Positions 44,194 to 52,776 are shown, counted from the stretch's first letter. The stretch is 64,000 nt of DNA from Paenibacillus sp. L3-i20 (GCF_022180385.2 NZ_BQME02000001.1:1448475-1512474); one strand, 5' to 3'. Notes: generated by a model from the sequence alone, not told the origin. Translations and numbers: made by a program.

Positions 44194-47073
44194 TTAAGGT
44201 TTAGCTTTCCAGTTGTTAGTAGGGGTATATCCGTCAGCCACGTGAGCCTCGTCGAATACGACTGGTACAAACACATAACCGATTACTTTTAATTGCTCAT
44301 CGTACAAAACGATATAATCAACTTTGTCATGTACGGTTTTTGGTTGACTCTCATGTGTGCTAAATGGATGATAACTTGTCAATATTACATGTTCTCCATC
44401 AGGGTAAACTATCTCAGATACAGTACTTAAGGTTGTGGATGAAAATCCTAAAGGAACGATATCTATTTTAACTTGATCTGTGAGTAAAGAAGATTGATAT
44501 TCACCACGTGGTGTATACAGATCTTCTGAAGATGTTGAGTAATATTTAACAGTAGGAAACTTTGCTTTTAACTTAGACACGTTCATATAAGTACGAGTAC
44601 CGCTTCTAAATGGATCTGAGTACCATGGATTTTGAGTAAATGCCTCTAACAACTCTTGTTTGGTTAATGGAGCTACTCTAATACCAACATCTTCTGTTAT
44701 GAGATGAATTGGTGAAAGATCGTATTTGTACTCCCCTTCTGCAAATACGAGACCATCTCTTAATACTTTAATATAAAATGAACCTTTATCCGCTTCAAAA
44801 TCTTCCTCTTGCATATGAACACTTATACCAATTTGCGTACCTAAAGGTGTGCTTAGATTACCTAGTTTAAATACTTGAATGACATCCGTATACTGCACTC
44901 TTTCACCATTCACGGAACCACCATATAATGATAAGCTGCGATGCCATTTTTTGTCCATGCGATAATAATCACTTTTTAGAATCTTAAAACCTTCTTGAAT
45001 AGTTCTTGGTTTTTGTAAGACAACTGTATAATATTTCGACCTGCTCCCATCTCCGCTTGTAATGCTAATACTTACGCGTACATCCTGGCCTGGCTTAACA
45101 TCAATGTTGAGCGTATCATCTTTATAATCTCCGTAATAAGTGAATTTCTTACTTGTAGCATCATTTACATCTACAAAATAATTGATCTTCGAAAGAGGGG
45201 ATTTCTTCACATTAAATGGAATTGTGGTCGGTCCCTCTAACGTGTTTTTCGTACTATACTTAAAGATATTAGAATCAAAACCGATTTTGTCTGTGCGATT
45301 ATCCATTCCATCCAACTGTTGAAGCTCGAAATCACCAAAAGATAAACTTTCAATATTGGCTTCCTTACATGCATCAATTGAACATGGCGCTGGCGTTGGT
45401 TCTGGTGTTGGCACAGGTGTCGGCACTGGCGTCGGTTCTGGTGTTGGTTTTGGTGTCGGTTCTTGTGTTGGCGCTGGTGTTGGCACAAGTGTCGGCGCTG
45501 GTGTTGGCACTGGCGTCGGTTCTGGTGTTGGTTTTGGTGTCGGTTCTTGTGTTGGTTCTTGTGTTGGTTCTTGTGTTGGTTCTTGTGTTGGTTCTTGTGT
45601 TGGTTTTGGTGTCGGTTCTTGTGTTGGTGCTGGTGTTGGCGCTGGTGTTGGCGCTGGTGTTGGCGCTGGTGTTGGCACTGGTGTTGGCGCTGGTGTTGTC
45701 ACCGGCCCTGTACCTGAATTAGAATTTGTAACTGGCGTTGGTGTTGGTGTAACAGCGCCTACACCATCCGTTTTTTCTGGTTTGGATTCAAATTTCGAAC
45801 CAGTAGCATTTTTATTTATAACGGCACTTTCAATCTTACCTCCACCCAACAACCCTGTAACAGCATCAAGAACCAGTTTACGAATAACTGCTTCTTTGCT
45901 TACATTAATTTGGTTATCTGATCCATTAGACTGAACGTTCAATGACTCAACTGATCCCGTCGGGATATTCACTTTTACTTTAGAGGACATAACGTTTACA
46001 CTTTCAAAATGACCGAGCAATTCAACTTGTGACCCGATCGGCAATTGTTTTGTTATGTCTACATTTGTGATACCAGTATCAGTAACAAATGATTCTTCTA
46101 GCTTTACTGGAGAATTTACAAGTACATATTCTATTGCAGAAGCTCCCGCAACGACAACCCTTACCGTACCAGTGCTCTTTTCAATAAGCATACTTACTAC
46201 AACTGAATCTTCAAAATGAATGGAGTTTGGTCCTCCACCCTGAATAGTTGTTGTACCCTCGATTTTCACTTTTTTGAAGTGAACATCACCTTCGCCAACC
46301 GAAGCCGTCAAAGTAACATCACCTTTAATAGTAACGTTTTGGAGTGTTACACCCGGTGCAGAAATAACGACGTTACCTCTAATGACTTGGTTACCCTTCT
46401 CAGGACCATAAACGCCAGCATTACTATAAGTTTTGACAGGAGCTTCATATGCTAGAGCAGCATCCAGCAACGTTACACTCTGTGCTCTAGACAGACCACC
46501 CTGTGGATTAAATGATCCATCAGGTAATCCATTCATAATTTTCTCTTGAACAAGTGCTGCTATTGCCTCTTCATTAGATTTCGAAATTGAAACTGCATCT
46601 TTAAAGTTTTGAATATTTTGTACCGATGTTGACTCTAGCTCAAGCAAATTAGATACCATGCTTGCCGCATCTTCACGTGTAATAATGCTATTAGGATGGA
46701 ATAACTCGTCAGAAAGTCCGCCCACATAGCCAGCTTTTACAGCAATAGAAACTTGCTCATAAACCCAGCTTTTACTTTCCACATCTTTAAATGTAAGATC
46801 CGCCTTCTCTTTCAATTCAAAAGAACGATTAATAAGCGCAACAAATTCTGCCCTAGTTACATGACGATTAGGTTTATAAGACCCATCCTCATATCCTTTT
46901 AGCAGACCTTTATCTACCCATGTGCGAAGGCTGTCTGCTGCCCAATGACCATCAATGTCACTTGTTGATTTTGCTGCAGCACCTACTGTACTGAGCAAGG
47001 TGAATGTCATTGCTGCAACGAGAATCAAGCTTATCCATCTTTTCGACTTGCTAACTTTCATAATCTCAAACAC
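44194..47073 (-). CDS. Large SLH-domain surface protein with Pro-Thr linker
   Basis: 959-aa secreted protein. Signal peptide (residues 1-34), three N-terminal SLH domains (about 38-210: DIDGHWAADSLRTWVDKG, FKDVESKSWVYEQ, FKDAVSISKSNEEA), a strand-rich segment with repeated valines (220-430) that looks like a beta-helix, a PTPxPT/EPTQ linker (about 440-565), then a C-terminal module of some 390 residues with no recognised family; its first part (IPFNVKKSPLSKINYFVDV) resembles a cadherin-like beta domain. GTG 47073 follows GGAGGG; a three-codon ATG frame overlaps this start. It may be an S-layer-associated adhesin or hydrolase. Confidence 0.85.
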   Translation of the reverse strand: MFEIMKVSKSKRWISLILVAAMTFTLLSTVGAAAKSTSDIDGHWAADSLRTWVDKGLLKGYEDGSYKPNRHVTRAEFVALINRSFELKEKADLTFKDVESKSWVYEQVSIAVKAGYVGGLSDELFHPNSIITREDAASMVSNLLELESTSVQNIQNFKDAVSISKSNEEAIAALVQEKIMNGLPDGSFNPQGGLSRAQSVTLLDAALAYEAPVKTYSNAGVYGPEKGNQVIRGNVVISAPGVTLQNVTIKGDVTLTASVGEGDVHFKKVKIEGTTTIQGGGPNSIHFEDSVVVSMLIEKSTGTVRVVVAGASAIEYVLVNSPVKLEESFVTDTGITNVDITKQLPIGSQVELLGHFESVNVMSSKVKVNIPTGSVESLNVQSNGSDNQINVSKEAVIRKLVLDAVTGLLGGGKIESAVINKNATGSKFESKPEKTDGVGAVTPTPTPVTNSNSGTGPVTTPAPTPVPTPAPTPAPTPAPTPAPTQEPTPKPTQEPTQEPTQEPTQEPTQEPTPKPTPEPTPVPTPAPTLVPTPAPTQEPTPKPTPEPTPVPTPVPTPEPTPAPCSIDACKEANIESLSFGDFELQQLDGMDNRTDKIGFDSNIFKYSTKNTLEGPTTIPFNVKKSPLSKINYFVDVNDATSKKFTYYGDYKDDTLNIDVKPGQDVRVSISITSGDGSRSKYYTVVLQKPRTIQEGFKILKSDYYRMDKKWHRSLSLYGGSVNGERVQYTDVIQVFKLGNLSTPLGTQIGISVHMQEEDFEADKGSFYIKVLRDGLVFAEGEYKYDLSPIHLITEDVGIRVAPLTKQELLEAFTQNPWYSDPFRSGTRTYMNVSKLKAKFPTVKYYSTSSEDLYTPRGEYQSSLLTDQVKIDIVPLGFSSTTLSTVSEIVYPDGEHVILTSYHPFSTHESQPKTVHDKVDYIVLYDEQLKVIGYVFVPVVFDEAHVADGYTPTNNWKAKP
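45392..45764 (-). repeat. Tandem repeat coding for the Pro-Thr linker
   Basis: Short codon repeats (6 to 18 bases) encode PTP, PAPT, EPTQ and KPTPEPT units about 25-30 times. Local identity is high, so slippage-driven length variation between strains is expected. Long open frames on the plus strand here are by-products. Confidence 0.9.
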
Positions 47074-47449
47074 TCATAATCCCTCCGTTTTCTTCTGTTA
47101 GTGCTACTACATGCCGCCTACTCCATTGGTAACCAATTTTGTTGATCTCACAAATCGCAATACAATCCACGAATGTATCCTTTGTCGATTCGCAAACTAT
47201 TCTCTGGAAATCTAACCTATGTAATCCTAAATACCCACGTTATTCACTAGAGTAAAATATTACATGCAACATTATAATACATAATGCCTAATTAAACGAC
47301 ATATTTTTTACAAATTTGTTGCTGGATTCATCCTAATACTCTTAATTTCATAAGTATTTAGACCTGATTTTTAGAATATATCTTTTTATTTTATATAAAG
47401 AGAGGATGAAGCAACTATCACTTTGAAAAGCTACTATACCGTACACCAG
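47074..47449. other. A/T-rich intergenic region
   Basis: No gene or RNA recognised. It includes the leader of the large SLH gene (minus) at its left end. Confidence 0.5.
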
Positions 47450-47478
47450 TTGCACCATCCTTCACTCAATGCTAGAAT
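47450..47478 (+). promoter_or_regulatory. tRNA-Arg promoter
   Basis: TTGCAC (47450-47455), 17 bases, TAGAAT (47473-47478); start expected near 47485, a few bases before the tRNA. Confidence 0.72.
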
Positions 47479-47490
47479 AAACAATGTCGT

Positions 47491-47568
47491 GCGCCCGTAG
47501 CTCAGCTGGATAGAGCAACCGTTTCCTAAACGGTGGGTCGTGGGTTCAAATCCCGCCGCGGCGCGCCA
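47491..47568 (+). tRNA. tRNA-Arg (anticodon CCT) with an extra acceptor-stem base
   Basis: Cloverleaf: acceptor GCGCCCG, D-arm GCTC/GAGC, anticodon stem ACCGT/ACGGT with loop TTCCTAA (anticodon 47525-47527, CCU reading AGG), T-arm GTGGG-TTCAAAT-CCCGC, discriminator G and encoded CCA. The 3' acceptor strand is CGCGGCGC, eight bases where seven are needed, which leaves one bulged C (47559 region) in an otherwise perfect stem. It has its own promoter and terminator, so it is probably expressed. Confidence 0.88.
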
Positions 47569-47583
47569 ACTATAGAAAATGAC

Positions 47584-47616
47584 AAAGAACCACACAGATG
47601 TGCGGTTCTTATTTGT
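47584..47616 (+). terminator. tRNA-Arg terminator
   Basis: AAGAACC.CACA/TGTG.GGTTCTT followed by ATTTG. Confidence 0.7.
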
Positions 47617-47682
47617 CTGTCCTTTTATTCTCTAGTCCATTATTGGGGTTCTATTCATCCATCCTTATATCGTAAACCTATA

Positions 47683-49053
47683 CTACTCCACTTTGGTAGC
47701 TAAGTTCATATATGTATTGGGTCTCCACATATCTTTCCTACGATAAGCACTTAACATGAGTCCTACTGCTGCTAACTCAATGATTGTTAAAGAAGTCCAA
47801 TTCATAATCGGGAGATTGAAACCTCCTATTGGCAATAAGCCAAGGCACATACATATATTCCATAGTAGCTGTGTCCCTAAAACTGTAGATATACCAACAA
47901 CTAACGCTTTAGCGTATCTATCATTAAGCATATAACCCATCCGAATAACTCTTGCAATAAAAACAATAGCTGCTATAACAATAACGATACCAAATATCCA
48001 CCCCATACTGTATACCAAATAAGTGAATTGCATTTCTCCAAAAAAATACGGAATTTTCTTGTTAATAACACCGAACCCTTGTCCCCATAAACCTCCCCAC
48101 TGAATGGCCTCTAGGGAACGATCAGTCATGTAACTTGCATTCGTATTAGATTGTAGGAATCCCGTAAGTCTATCCCATAGTATATTCTGTAAGTAGCCAT
48201 CAGTAAGACTGCTATTCCAAATGAAAAAACCTACAATGCTTACAGCAGATCCGGTAATAGAGAACAGTAATTTTATCTTCCCTTCTATAAACAACAACAC
48301 TGCTAATCCCATACAATAAGTTGTAAAATATTCTAACGCTGGCGCTATGAAATAGAGACATGTCGGCAACATTATAAATAAAAAAATGTTACTCATAAAT
48401 GTTAAAACCCGCTTACCCGTTCCACTTCCCTGTAGTTTCTTACTCTGGATCTGCAATATCCCTGCAATAGAAATGAGAAATAAGTACGGCGAAGCCGCAA
48501 ATACATTAAGGAAAAACGGTCCCAACCTAATCCACTGATCCGAACCATTAACTTGTACTTCCTGCAATAAAGCTACTATTATTAGCAGAACTGTCCCTCC
48601 ATATAATAACCAAGAGAAACGAAGAAGCTTACGATAATCGACAAAATACATGACGGTCATGGCTACAATGCCTAAAAATCCGAATATCAGCTTATGTTCA
48701 ATTGATACCATCCCTGAGGATGCTGAGTGTAGAGAAAATATTGAGACCAGTGCAATACAAATCATACCCGCTATAAGCGCAATAACGCTCCATTCTGGCT
48801 TCGGTTTATGCACAGCATGGAATCCTTTGCCCACTTGCTCAGGATCACCCATCTGCTTCAGAACATCTGATACGATTACATCTTGCGACTCGACACCCTC
48901 GATACTCCGTTCCTCAGCAAGATCCTCTAAATGAGCCAATAATTCAAGTCGTATGTCCTCATGCACATCTCTGGCCTTCACTTGTCCACAAACCCGCTCC
49001 AAATATTGAACAATTAGCGGATGCTCATCAAAGCCCCTTAGTTTATTACTCAT
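47683..49053 (-). CDS. HAAS-domain / SEDS (FtsW-RodA-like) membrane protein
   Basis: 456 aa. Residues 1-85 are a helical domain of the HAAS/permease-prefix type (ARDVHEDIRLELLAHLEDLAEE, VLKQMGDPEQVG) that usually accompanies PadR regulators; the rest is a ten-helix SEDS-like domain with VNGSDQWIRLGPF and AIQWGGLWGQGFG. Key SEDS features are altered: the QPSE region reads NVFAASPY, and the loop that carries the essential Asp in RodA/FtsW reads SNTNASYM. It may be a signalling or degenerate SEDS protein rather than a glycan polymerase. Start overlaps the padR stop by four bases (ATGA). Confidence 0.85.
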   Translation of the reverse strand: MSNKLRGFDEHPLIVQYLERVCGQVKARDVHEDIRLELLAHLEDLAEERSIEGVESQDVIVSDVLKQMGDPEQVGKGFHAVHKPKPEWSVIALIAGMICIALVSIFSLHSASSGMVSIEHKLIFGFLGIVAMTVMYFVDYRKLLRFSWLLYGGTVLLIIVALLQEVQVNGSDQWIRLGPFFLNVFAASPYLFLISIAGILQIQSKKLQGSGTGKRVLTFMSNIFLFIMLPTCLYFIAPALEYFTTYCMGLAVLLFIEGKIKLLFSITGSAVSIVGFFIWNSSLTDGYLQNILWDRLTGFLQSNTNASYMTDRSLEAIQWGGLWGQGFGVINKKIPYFFGEMQFTYLVYSMGWIFGIVIVIAAIVFIARVIRMGYMLNDRYAKALVVGISTVLGTQLLWNICMCLGLLPIGGFNLPIMNWTSLTIIELAAVGLMLSAYRRKDMWRPNTYMNLATKVE

Positions 49054-49382
49054 AAGCTACCCTCCCCGATAACTCGGTCCACCGTCGAACGGAACAACGT
49101 CCACTCTCTTTGCTTATCTGTTAGCTGTAAACGCCCGTCCTCGGTCAACTTATAGTATTTACGCTTGCGTCCACCCTCCTCATTCCAATAAGCCTCCACT
49201 ACACGTTCAACTTCAAGCGTATGTAAAATCGGATATAATGTACCCTCCTTAAAAGTAAACACACCGTCTGAGCCACGTTCGATTTCTTTCGTCATTTCAT
49301 ACCCGTACATATCTTTACGGCTAAGTAATGTCAAAATGAGAATGACCGTACTGCCCTTCATAAGCTCCTTATTAATTTTCAT
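49050..49382 (-). CDS. PadR-family transcriptional regulator
   Basis: 110-aa winged-helix repressor of the short PadR subfamily 2: ILTLLSRKDMYGYEMTKEI, the wing region FKEGTLYPILHTLE, and the EEGGRKRKYYKLTEDG motif. It is translationally coupled to the HAAS-SEDS gene, a standard PadR-HAAS pairing in which the repressor controls its own operon. ATG 49382 follows GAGGAGG. A candidate operator lies just upstream. Confidence 0.93.
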   Translation of the reverse strand: MKINKELMKGSTVILILTLLSRKDMYGYEMTKEIERGSDGVFTFKEGTLYPILHTLEVERVVEAYWNEEGGRKRKYYKLTEDGRLQLTDKQREWTLFRSTVDRVIGEGSL

Positions 49383-49398
49383 TCATTTATTCCTCCTC

Positions 49399-49434
49399 AT
49401 ACATCGATAAACTATACATCGAATATCTATGTAT
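49399..49434. promoter_or_regulatory. Candidate PadR operator
   Basis: ATACATCGA occurs at 49399 and 49414, and the second copy forms an inverted pair ATACAT-N9-ATGTAT with 49429-49434, right in front of padR. Confidence 0.5.
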
Positions 49435-49582
49435 TAGTATAAAATAATTCCCACTTTTAAACAAGTACTGAAATAACGTCAATTGCTTGTTTGGAGTATT
49501 ATCTTTTACAAAACTCAGCGTACTATGCAAAATCAGAGAGAAAAATTAATTGCTAATTCATCATAAGAAGGAGATGTGTCAG

Positions 49583-49939
49583 TTGAACCATTCATATGGA
49601 CCACCAAAATAAGAAAGAACATACGGTATGCTTTACCACTTACTCACACTCTCTACATTTATTATCCCGTTAGGTTCAGTTCTCGACCCGCTCATCATGT
49701 GGCTAATAAAAAAGGATCAGTCCTCTTTTGTCTTCTTTAACGGGAAAGAATCATTGAACCTCCAGATCAGTATTTTGATCTATTCCATCGTATCAAGCGC
49801 TCTTATGCTCGTCTTTATCGGTTTTATATTAATCATTATTGTCCTTATCTTCTGGCTAGTTATGGTCATTATTGCTTCCATGAAGGCTACTGAAGGTATC
49901 GTATATCAATATCCGCTTACCATTCGTTTTGTTAAATAA
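49583..49939 (+). pseudogene. DUF4870 membrane protein with an in-frame stop after codon 9
   Basis: A strong site AAGGAG precedes TTG 49583, which opens MNHSYGPPK, then TAA (49610-49612), and the same frame continues ERTYGMLYHLLTLSTF to 49939. The downstream part is a typical three-helix DUF4870/Tic20-like protein (DPLIMWLIKKDQSSFVFFNGKESLNLQISI). Homologues normally start with such a short polar segment, so the TAA looks like a nonsense change in a formerly continuous gene. Restart at ATG 49628 could still give a 103-aa near-complete protein. The function of the family is unknown. Confidence 0.72.
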
Positions 49940-49950
49940 GACTTAGAAAC

Positions 49951-50000
49951 AAATAACCCCGCCAATCAGTGCCTATACTGATTTCACGGGGTTATTTTTC
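49951..50000. terminator. Bidirectional terminator
   Basis: AATAACCCCG..ATCAGT/ACTGAT..CGGGGTTATTTTT between the DUF4870 gene and the convergent lipoprotein gene. Confidence 0.87.
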
Positions 50001-50008
50001 TTTTAATT

Positions 50009-51064
50009 TTATAGTGCTGATGGTGCTGCGAGTAGTTGTTTGACCTGGTCCCAAGGTAATGCATCTGTAGGAATTTCTTGATTGAACGTTAAATCCTTAT
50101 CGATTTCAGAATATTGTCCTGCGAATGTGAACCCTATCTTCTTCGTTAATCCACTTTCTTTATTTGTTGCCTCCACATTTATTTTCCCATTCTGATGGAC
50201 GAGATATTTATCCTTGATAGCTCCCATAAGCTCAAGAACATGTATTTTAAAATCATTTTGAAGTACATTTAGAAGTTCTGTTTTATTCGTATCCCAATCC
50301 GCTCTCAGCTTCTCAAGCTTCGCCTTATCCACTTGAAGAGCCCTCTGTGCTGTCTCATTAGAAAGCACAACGTCCAGCAGCTCTGGCAATACTTTATTTG
50401 CTAATAGCTCTGCAGTTCCCGCATAATTGCCTTCGTCAATCACAAACTTAACGACCTGATCCACCTTGACACCCTCAGGTAAACCGGCATCTGCAACCTT
50501 AACATTATTAAAGTACTTTTCCTCGTCAAAATGTTTCAAAGATGCCTCTGACAGTTCTTGTATAAGTTTTTGCTGCTCTGCCACAGAAATCCCGGTCTTT
50601 GTGCCTTGCTTAGCCGCTAACTTGTCAGCATCAATGACAATATATTTACCTACGACCGATTCAGGAAGCTGTATCAGAGGAATTTCTGGTAATTTGATAT
50701 ACAATAACTTATCCTTCATTATCATCGGGAAAGCAATCTTCATATCCATCATACCCGGCAATACTACTTCTACATTCATATCGGTACGAACTGACTTCTT
50801 CGAATAGATTGCATCTATTTTAATCGTCGCATCTTTTAGTACCCCTGCAAAGCTTCCTATAGGAAAATTATTTACCGATGTCGCAACAGGAATATCTAAC
50901 TCGTCTATTTGTACCGTCATTGAAAGCTTATAGGATTCGGCTCCCGTCGTTTTCAAGATTGCAGCTTGAAGCGCCGCTTTTGGAGGGGTTTTTGAACTAC
51001 AGCCGGAAATAACGACTACCATTATCATCGTAACAATAAGGACATAACGCGATATTCGCTTCAT
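50009..51064 (-). CDS. Lipoprotein of unknown function (LolA/DUF6612-like)
   Basis: 351-aa exported lipoprotein: signal peptide ending VVISGC (Cys about residue 22). The mature part looks like a beta-sheet-rich LolA-like fold with repeated strand patterns (AESYKLSMTVQIDELD, IKIDAIYSKKSVRTDMNVEVV, KDKLLYIKLP, KYIVIDADKL), as in the DUF6612 group, and ends with a Lys/Asp helical segment and FNQEIPTDALPWDQVKQLL. No enzymatic motif is seen. It is monocistronic with no informative neighbour. Confidence 0.78.
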   Translation of the reverse strand: MKRISRYVLIVTMIMVVVISGCSSKTPPKAALQAAILKTTGAESYKLSMTVQIDELDIPVATSVNNFPIGSFAGVLKDATIKIDAIYSKKSVRTDMNVEVVLPGMMDMKIAFPMIMKDKLLYIKLPEIPLIQLPESVVGKYIVIDADKLAAKQGTKTGISVAEQQKLIQELSEASLKHFDEEKYFNNVKVADAGLPEGVKVDQVVKFVIDEGNYAGTAELLANKVLPELLDVVLSNETAQRALQVDKAKLEKLRADWDTNKTELLNVLQNDFKIHVLELMGAIKDKYLVHQNGKINVEATNKESGLTKKIGFTFAGQYSEIDKDLTFNQEIPTDALPWDQVKQLLAAPSAL

Positions 51065-51140
51065 AAAATGTCTCCTTTACTATTCTTTTTGTCGGCATCT
51101 CCAGTCTATACTAAATATAGTGTCATTAGAAGCTCGTAGC

Positions 51141-51173
51141 AAAAAATCCCGCCTCATTAAGCTGAGACGGGAC
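51141..51173 (-). terminator. sspP terminator
   Basis: Minus strand TCCCGTCTCA..TGAGGCGGGA followed by TTTTTT. Confidence 0.82.
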
Positions 51174-51188
51174 CTATCGAACCAATCA

Positions 51189-51341
51189 TTAGCCCTGGGG
51201 ATTATGATGATCCACATGATTATGATTTTTTGTTTTTTTCGAACCAGACAAAGGCTCCTGTTGTCCACCAGAATTATTTTGCCTGCTCTTCTGATTATGA
51301 GGAACGCTATCTGGCACAGGCACATTTTTTGGTTTACCCAT
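51189..51341 (-). CDS. sspP: Small acid-soluble spore protein P
   Basis: 50-aa hydrophilic protein. The C-terminal half QQEPLSGSKKTKNHNHVDHH matches the SspP/CotL-minor SASP signature (Q.EPLSGSKK.KNRNH). These minor SASPs are made in the forespore under sigma-G and stored in the spore core. ATG 51341 follows GAGGAGG and the gene has its own terminator. No clear sigma-G promoter could be placed. It supports an endospore-forming host. Confidence 0.87.
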   Translation of the reverse strand: MGKPKNVPVPDSVPHNQKSRQNNSGGQQEPLSGSKKTKNHNHVDHHNPQG

Positions 51342-51398
51342 TATCACAACCTCCTCTACAGCATTGATAATATACTTTATTCAAACAAGCTATAGTCG

Positions 51399-51572
51399 TC
51401 AGTGTTGATGTTCCAGATCCGCTGGTTGATCGAAGTTTATAGAGTCCTGATGACGACGATCGTTTTTGTCCTGTTGAAGTTGCTGTGCCTGATGGCTGTT
51501 AACAGGCTCCGTTTCCAATGCTTCTACGACATTAGATAAGTTTTTGTCCGCAGTACCTTTGGCCTTCGTCAT
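51399..51572 (-). CDS. Small hydrophilic protein, 57 aa, unknown
   Basis: Gln/Asp/His-rich protein starting MTKAKGTADKNLSNVV and ending DLEHQH, with no membrane or signal segment. ATG 51572 has AAGGAG ten bases upstream. Fifteen bases separate it from the preceding 115-aa gene, so the two are probably one unit. The composition is like that of small spore or cytosolic proteins of Bacillales; I cannot name a family. Confidence 0.62.
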   Translation of the reverse strand: MTKAKGTADKNLSNVVEALETEPVNSHQAQQLQQDKNDRRHQDSINFDQPADLEHQH

Positions 51573-51586
51573 CGTCCATCCACTCC

Positions 51587-51934
51587 TTAAGCATGAGTCA
51601 ATTGCTGCAATACCTGTGCGCATTCATGCAAATGTCTCTTATAATCGTGAATCAATTGCTGAATAATATCCGTTCTCTCATCAACAGCCACATTATCCTT
51701 CTCAACATCAATGAGTTCCACCTTCACCTCACGGCTGTCTACATACGTCACCTTAAAATCAACTTCATACATTTGATGTCCCGCCGCAAAAATCGTTACA
51801 CGAAGAGATTTATCATCAACCTCATCGCGATGCACCTCGCATCTGTCTCCACCCTTTAACGTTTCCGGTAGCGTTCGTTGCCATGCTTCAGCTAGCTGCT
51901 GTGGATCTATTCGAAGCTCGTCTGATTTAGCCAT
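51587..51934 (-). CDS. Hypothetical protein, 115 aa
   Basis: Soluble acidic protein: helix (DPQQLAEAWQRTLPETL), three or four strands (CEVHRDEVDDKSLRVTIFAAGHQMYEVDF split by turns), then a C-terminal helix ending in HECAQVLQQL. No known motif. The ribosome site GGAGGTG lies in the 3' arm of a hairpin (51942-51970), so its translation may be regulated. It is followed closely by the 57-aa gene. The clean frame and strong site suggest a real gene. Confidence 0.7.
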   Translation of the reverse strand: MAKSDELRIDPQQLAEAWQRTLPETLKGGDRCEVHRDEVDDKSLRVTIFAAGHQMYEVDFKVTYVDSREVKVELIDVEKDNVAVDERTDIIQQLIHDYKRHLHECAQVLQQLTHA

Positions 51935-51941
51935 AAGTAAA

Positions 51942-51970
51942 ACACCTCCACACCGTTAAGATGTGAAGGT
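51942..51970 (-). promoter_or_regulatory. Hairpin that buries the RBS of the 115-aa gene
   Basis: Minus strand ACCTTCACATC-TTAACG-GTGTGGAGGTGTTTT: the 3' arm contains GGAGGTG. It could also act as a weak terminator for the upstream lipoprotein gene because TTTT follows. Confidence 0.5.
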
Positions 51971-51996
51971 ATTATTGCTTTTATACATGTGTTTGA

Positions 51997-52590
51997 TCAA
52001 TCACCTATTTTAACAAGTTGTGCCTTTTCAATTTCGGTTTCCGTTAATCCTTTGAGCCTTTTACTTGGGTCCTTTTTATATTTCAAAATAGCCATCGTTT
52101 TTTCATCACCCTTTATGTCCTTCCAATCCGTATCTTCCAGGATTAAGAACATCTCACCGTATCTTCTTCCATCACCAATAATCGTGTTTCCTTTGTACTC
52201 CACTGCCATTGGCTGTCCATCTATTTGAACTTCTGATAAGGTTTGTTTAGCAAATAAAATACCTTTGCCCTTCTCAACAGAAGGCAATGCTTTAAGCGCT
52301 TCTACCTTTTCTTCTGTCCTGACCTCTTTAATTAGTCCTTTTTTCACCAGCTTATTAGCCGTTGTATGATCCAATATTACGATTTTATCGCCCTTATCCT
52401 CAGCCACTTTAATCGTATACGCATCTTTTTCTTTGAGTTGGTTCGCTTCCTTCAATATCGCCTCATCCACTTGCTGTTGTTCACCGTACAATATAAAACC
52501 ATTTGCTTTTGAAAACAAACCACATCCGGCCATAATAGACCCCGCAATAACTGTTGATGCACACAAAAGCATCGCTTTTTTATAATTCAT
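51997..52590 (-). CDS. Lipoprotein of unknown function, 197 aa
   Basis: Signal peptide ends IMAGC (Cys about residue 23). The mature part is Lys/Glu-rich with repeated short strands (DAYTIKVAEDKGDKIVIL, GILFAKQTLSEVQIDG, EYKGNTIIGDGRRYGEMFLIL). No family recognised. It ends KAQLVKIGD. The gene has its own A/T-rich leader with a GGGGCG site and no obvious partner. Confidence 0.75.
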   Translation of the reverse strand: MNYKKAMLLCASTVIAGSIMAGCGLFSKANGFILYGEQQQVDEAILKEANQLKEKDAYTIKVAEDKGDKIVILDHTTANKLVKKGLIKEVRTEEKVEALKALPSVEKGKGILFAKQTLSEVQIDGQPMAVEYKGNTIIGDGRRYGEMFLILEDTDWKDIKGDEKTMAILKYKKDPSKRLKGLTETEIEKAQLVKIGD

Positions 52591-52725
52591 TATATATTCG
52601 CCCCTTATTTCGTAGTATTGTTCCTTCTGCTAACCACAGTATAGGGTAGGGGGGGATTTTGAGCCATTTATCTTAGTGACAGAACACTTACAGTATTGTA
52701 AGAAAGCAATAAATTTCTGAACATA

Positions 52726-52757
52726 TAAAAAGCCCGAACGATAATCGTTCGGGCTTA
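52726..52757 (-). terminator. Terminator after serS/tRNA-Ser
   Basis: Minus strand AAGCCCGAACGA-TTA-TCGTTCGGGCTT followed by TTTATA. Confidence 0.86.
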
Positions 52758-52776
52758 AGTTCTTATTAAAGGTAAA

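Noticed and set aside
45392..45764. Possible CRISPR-like array
   Set aside because: Repeats are 6-18 bases, contiguous, in coding frame, with no unique spacers and no cas genes.
45356..45934. Long plus-strand Gly-Val and Leu-Val repeat frames
   Set aside because: They are antisense by-products of the Pro-Thr codon repeats of the SLH gene, without a ribosome site.
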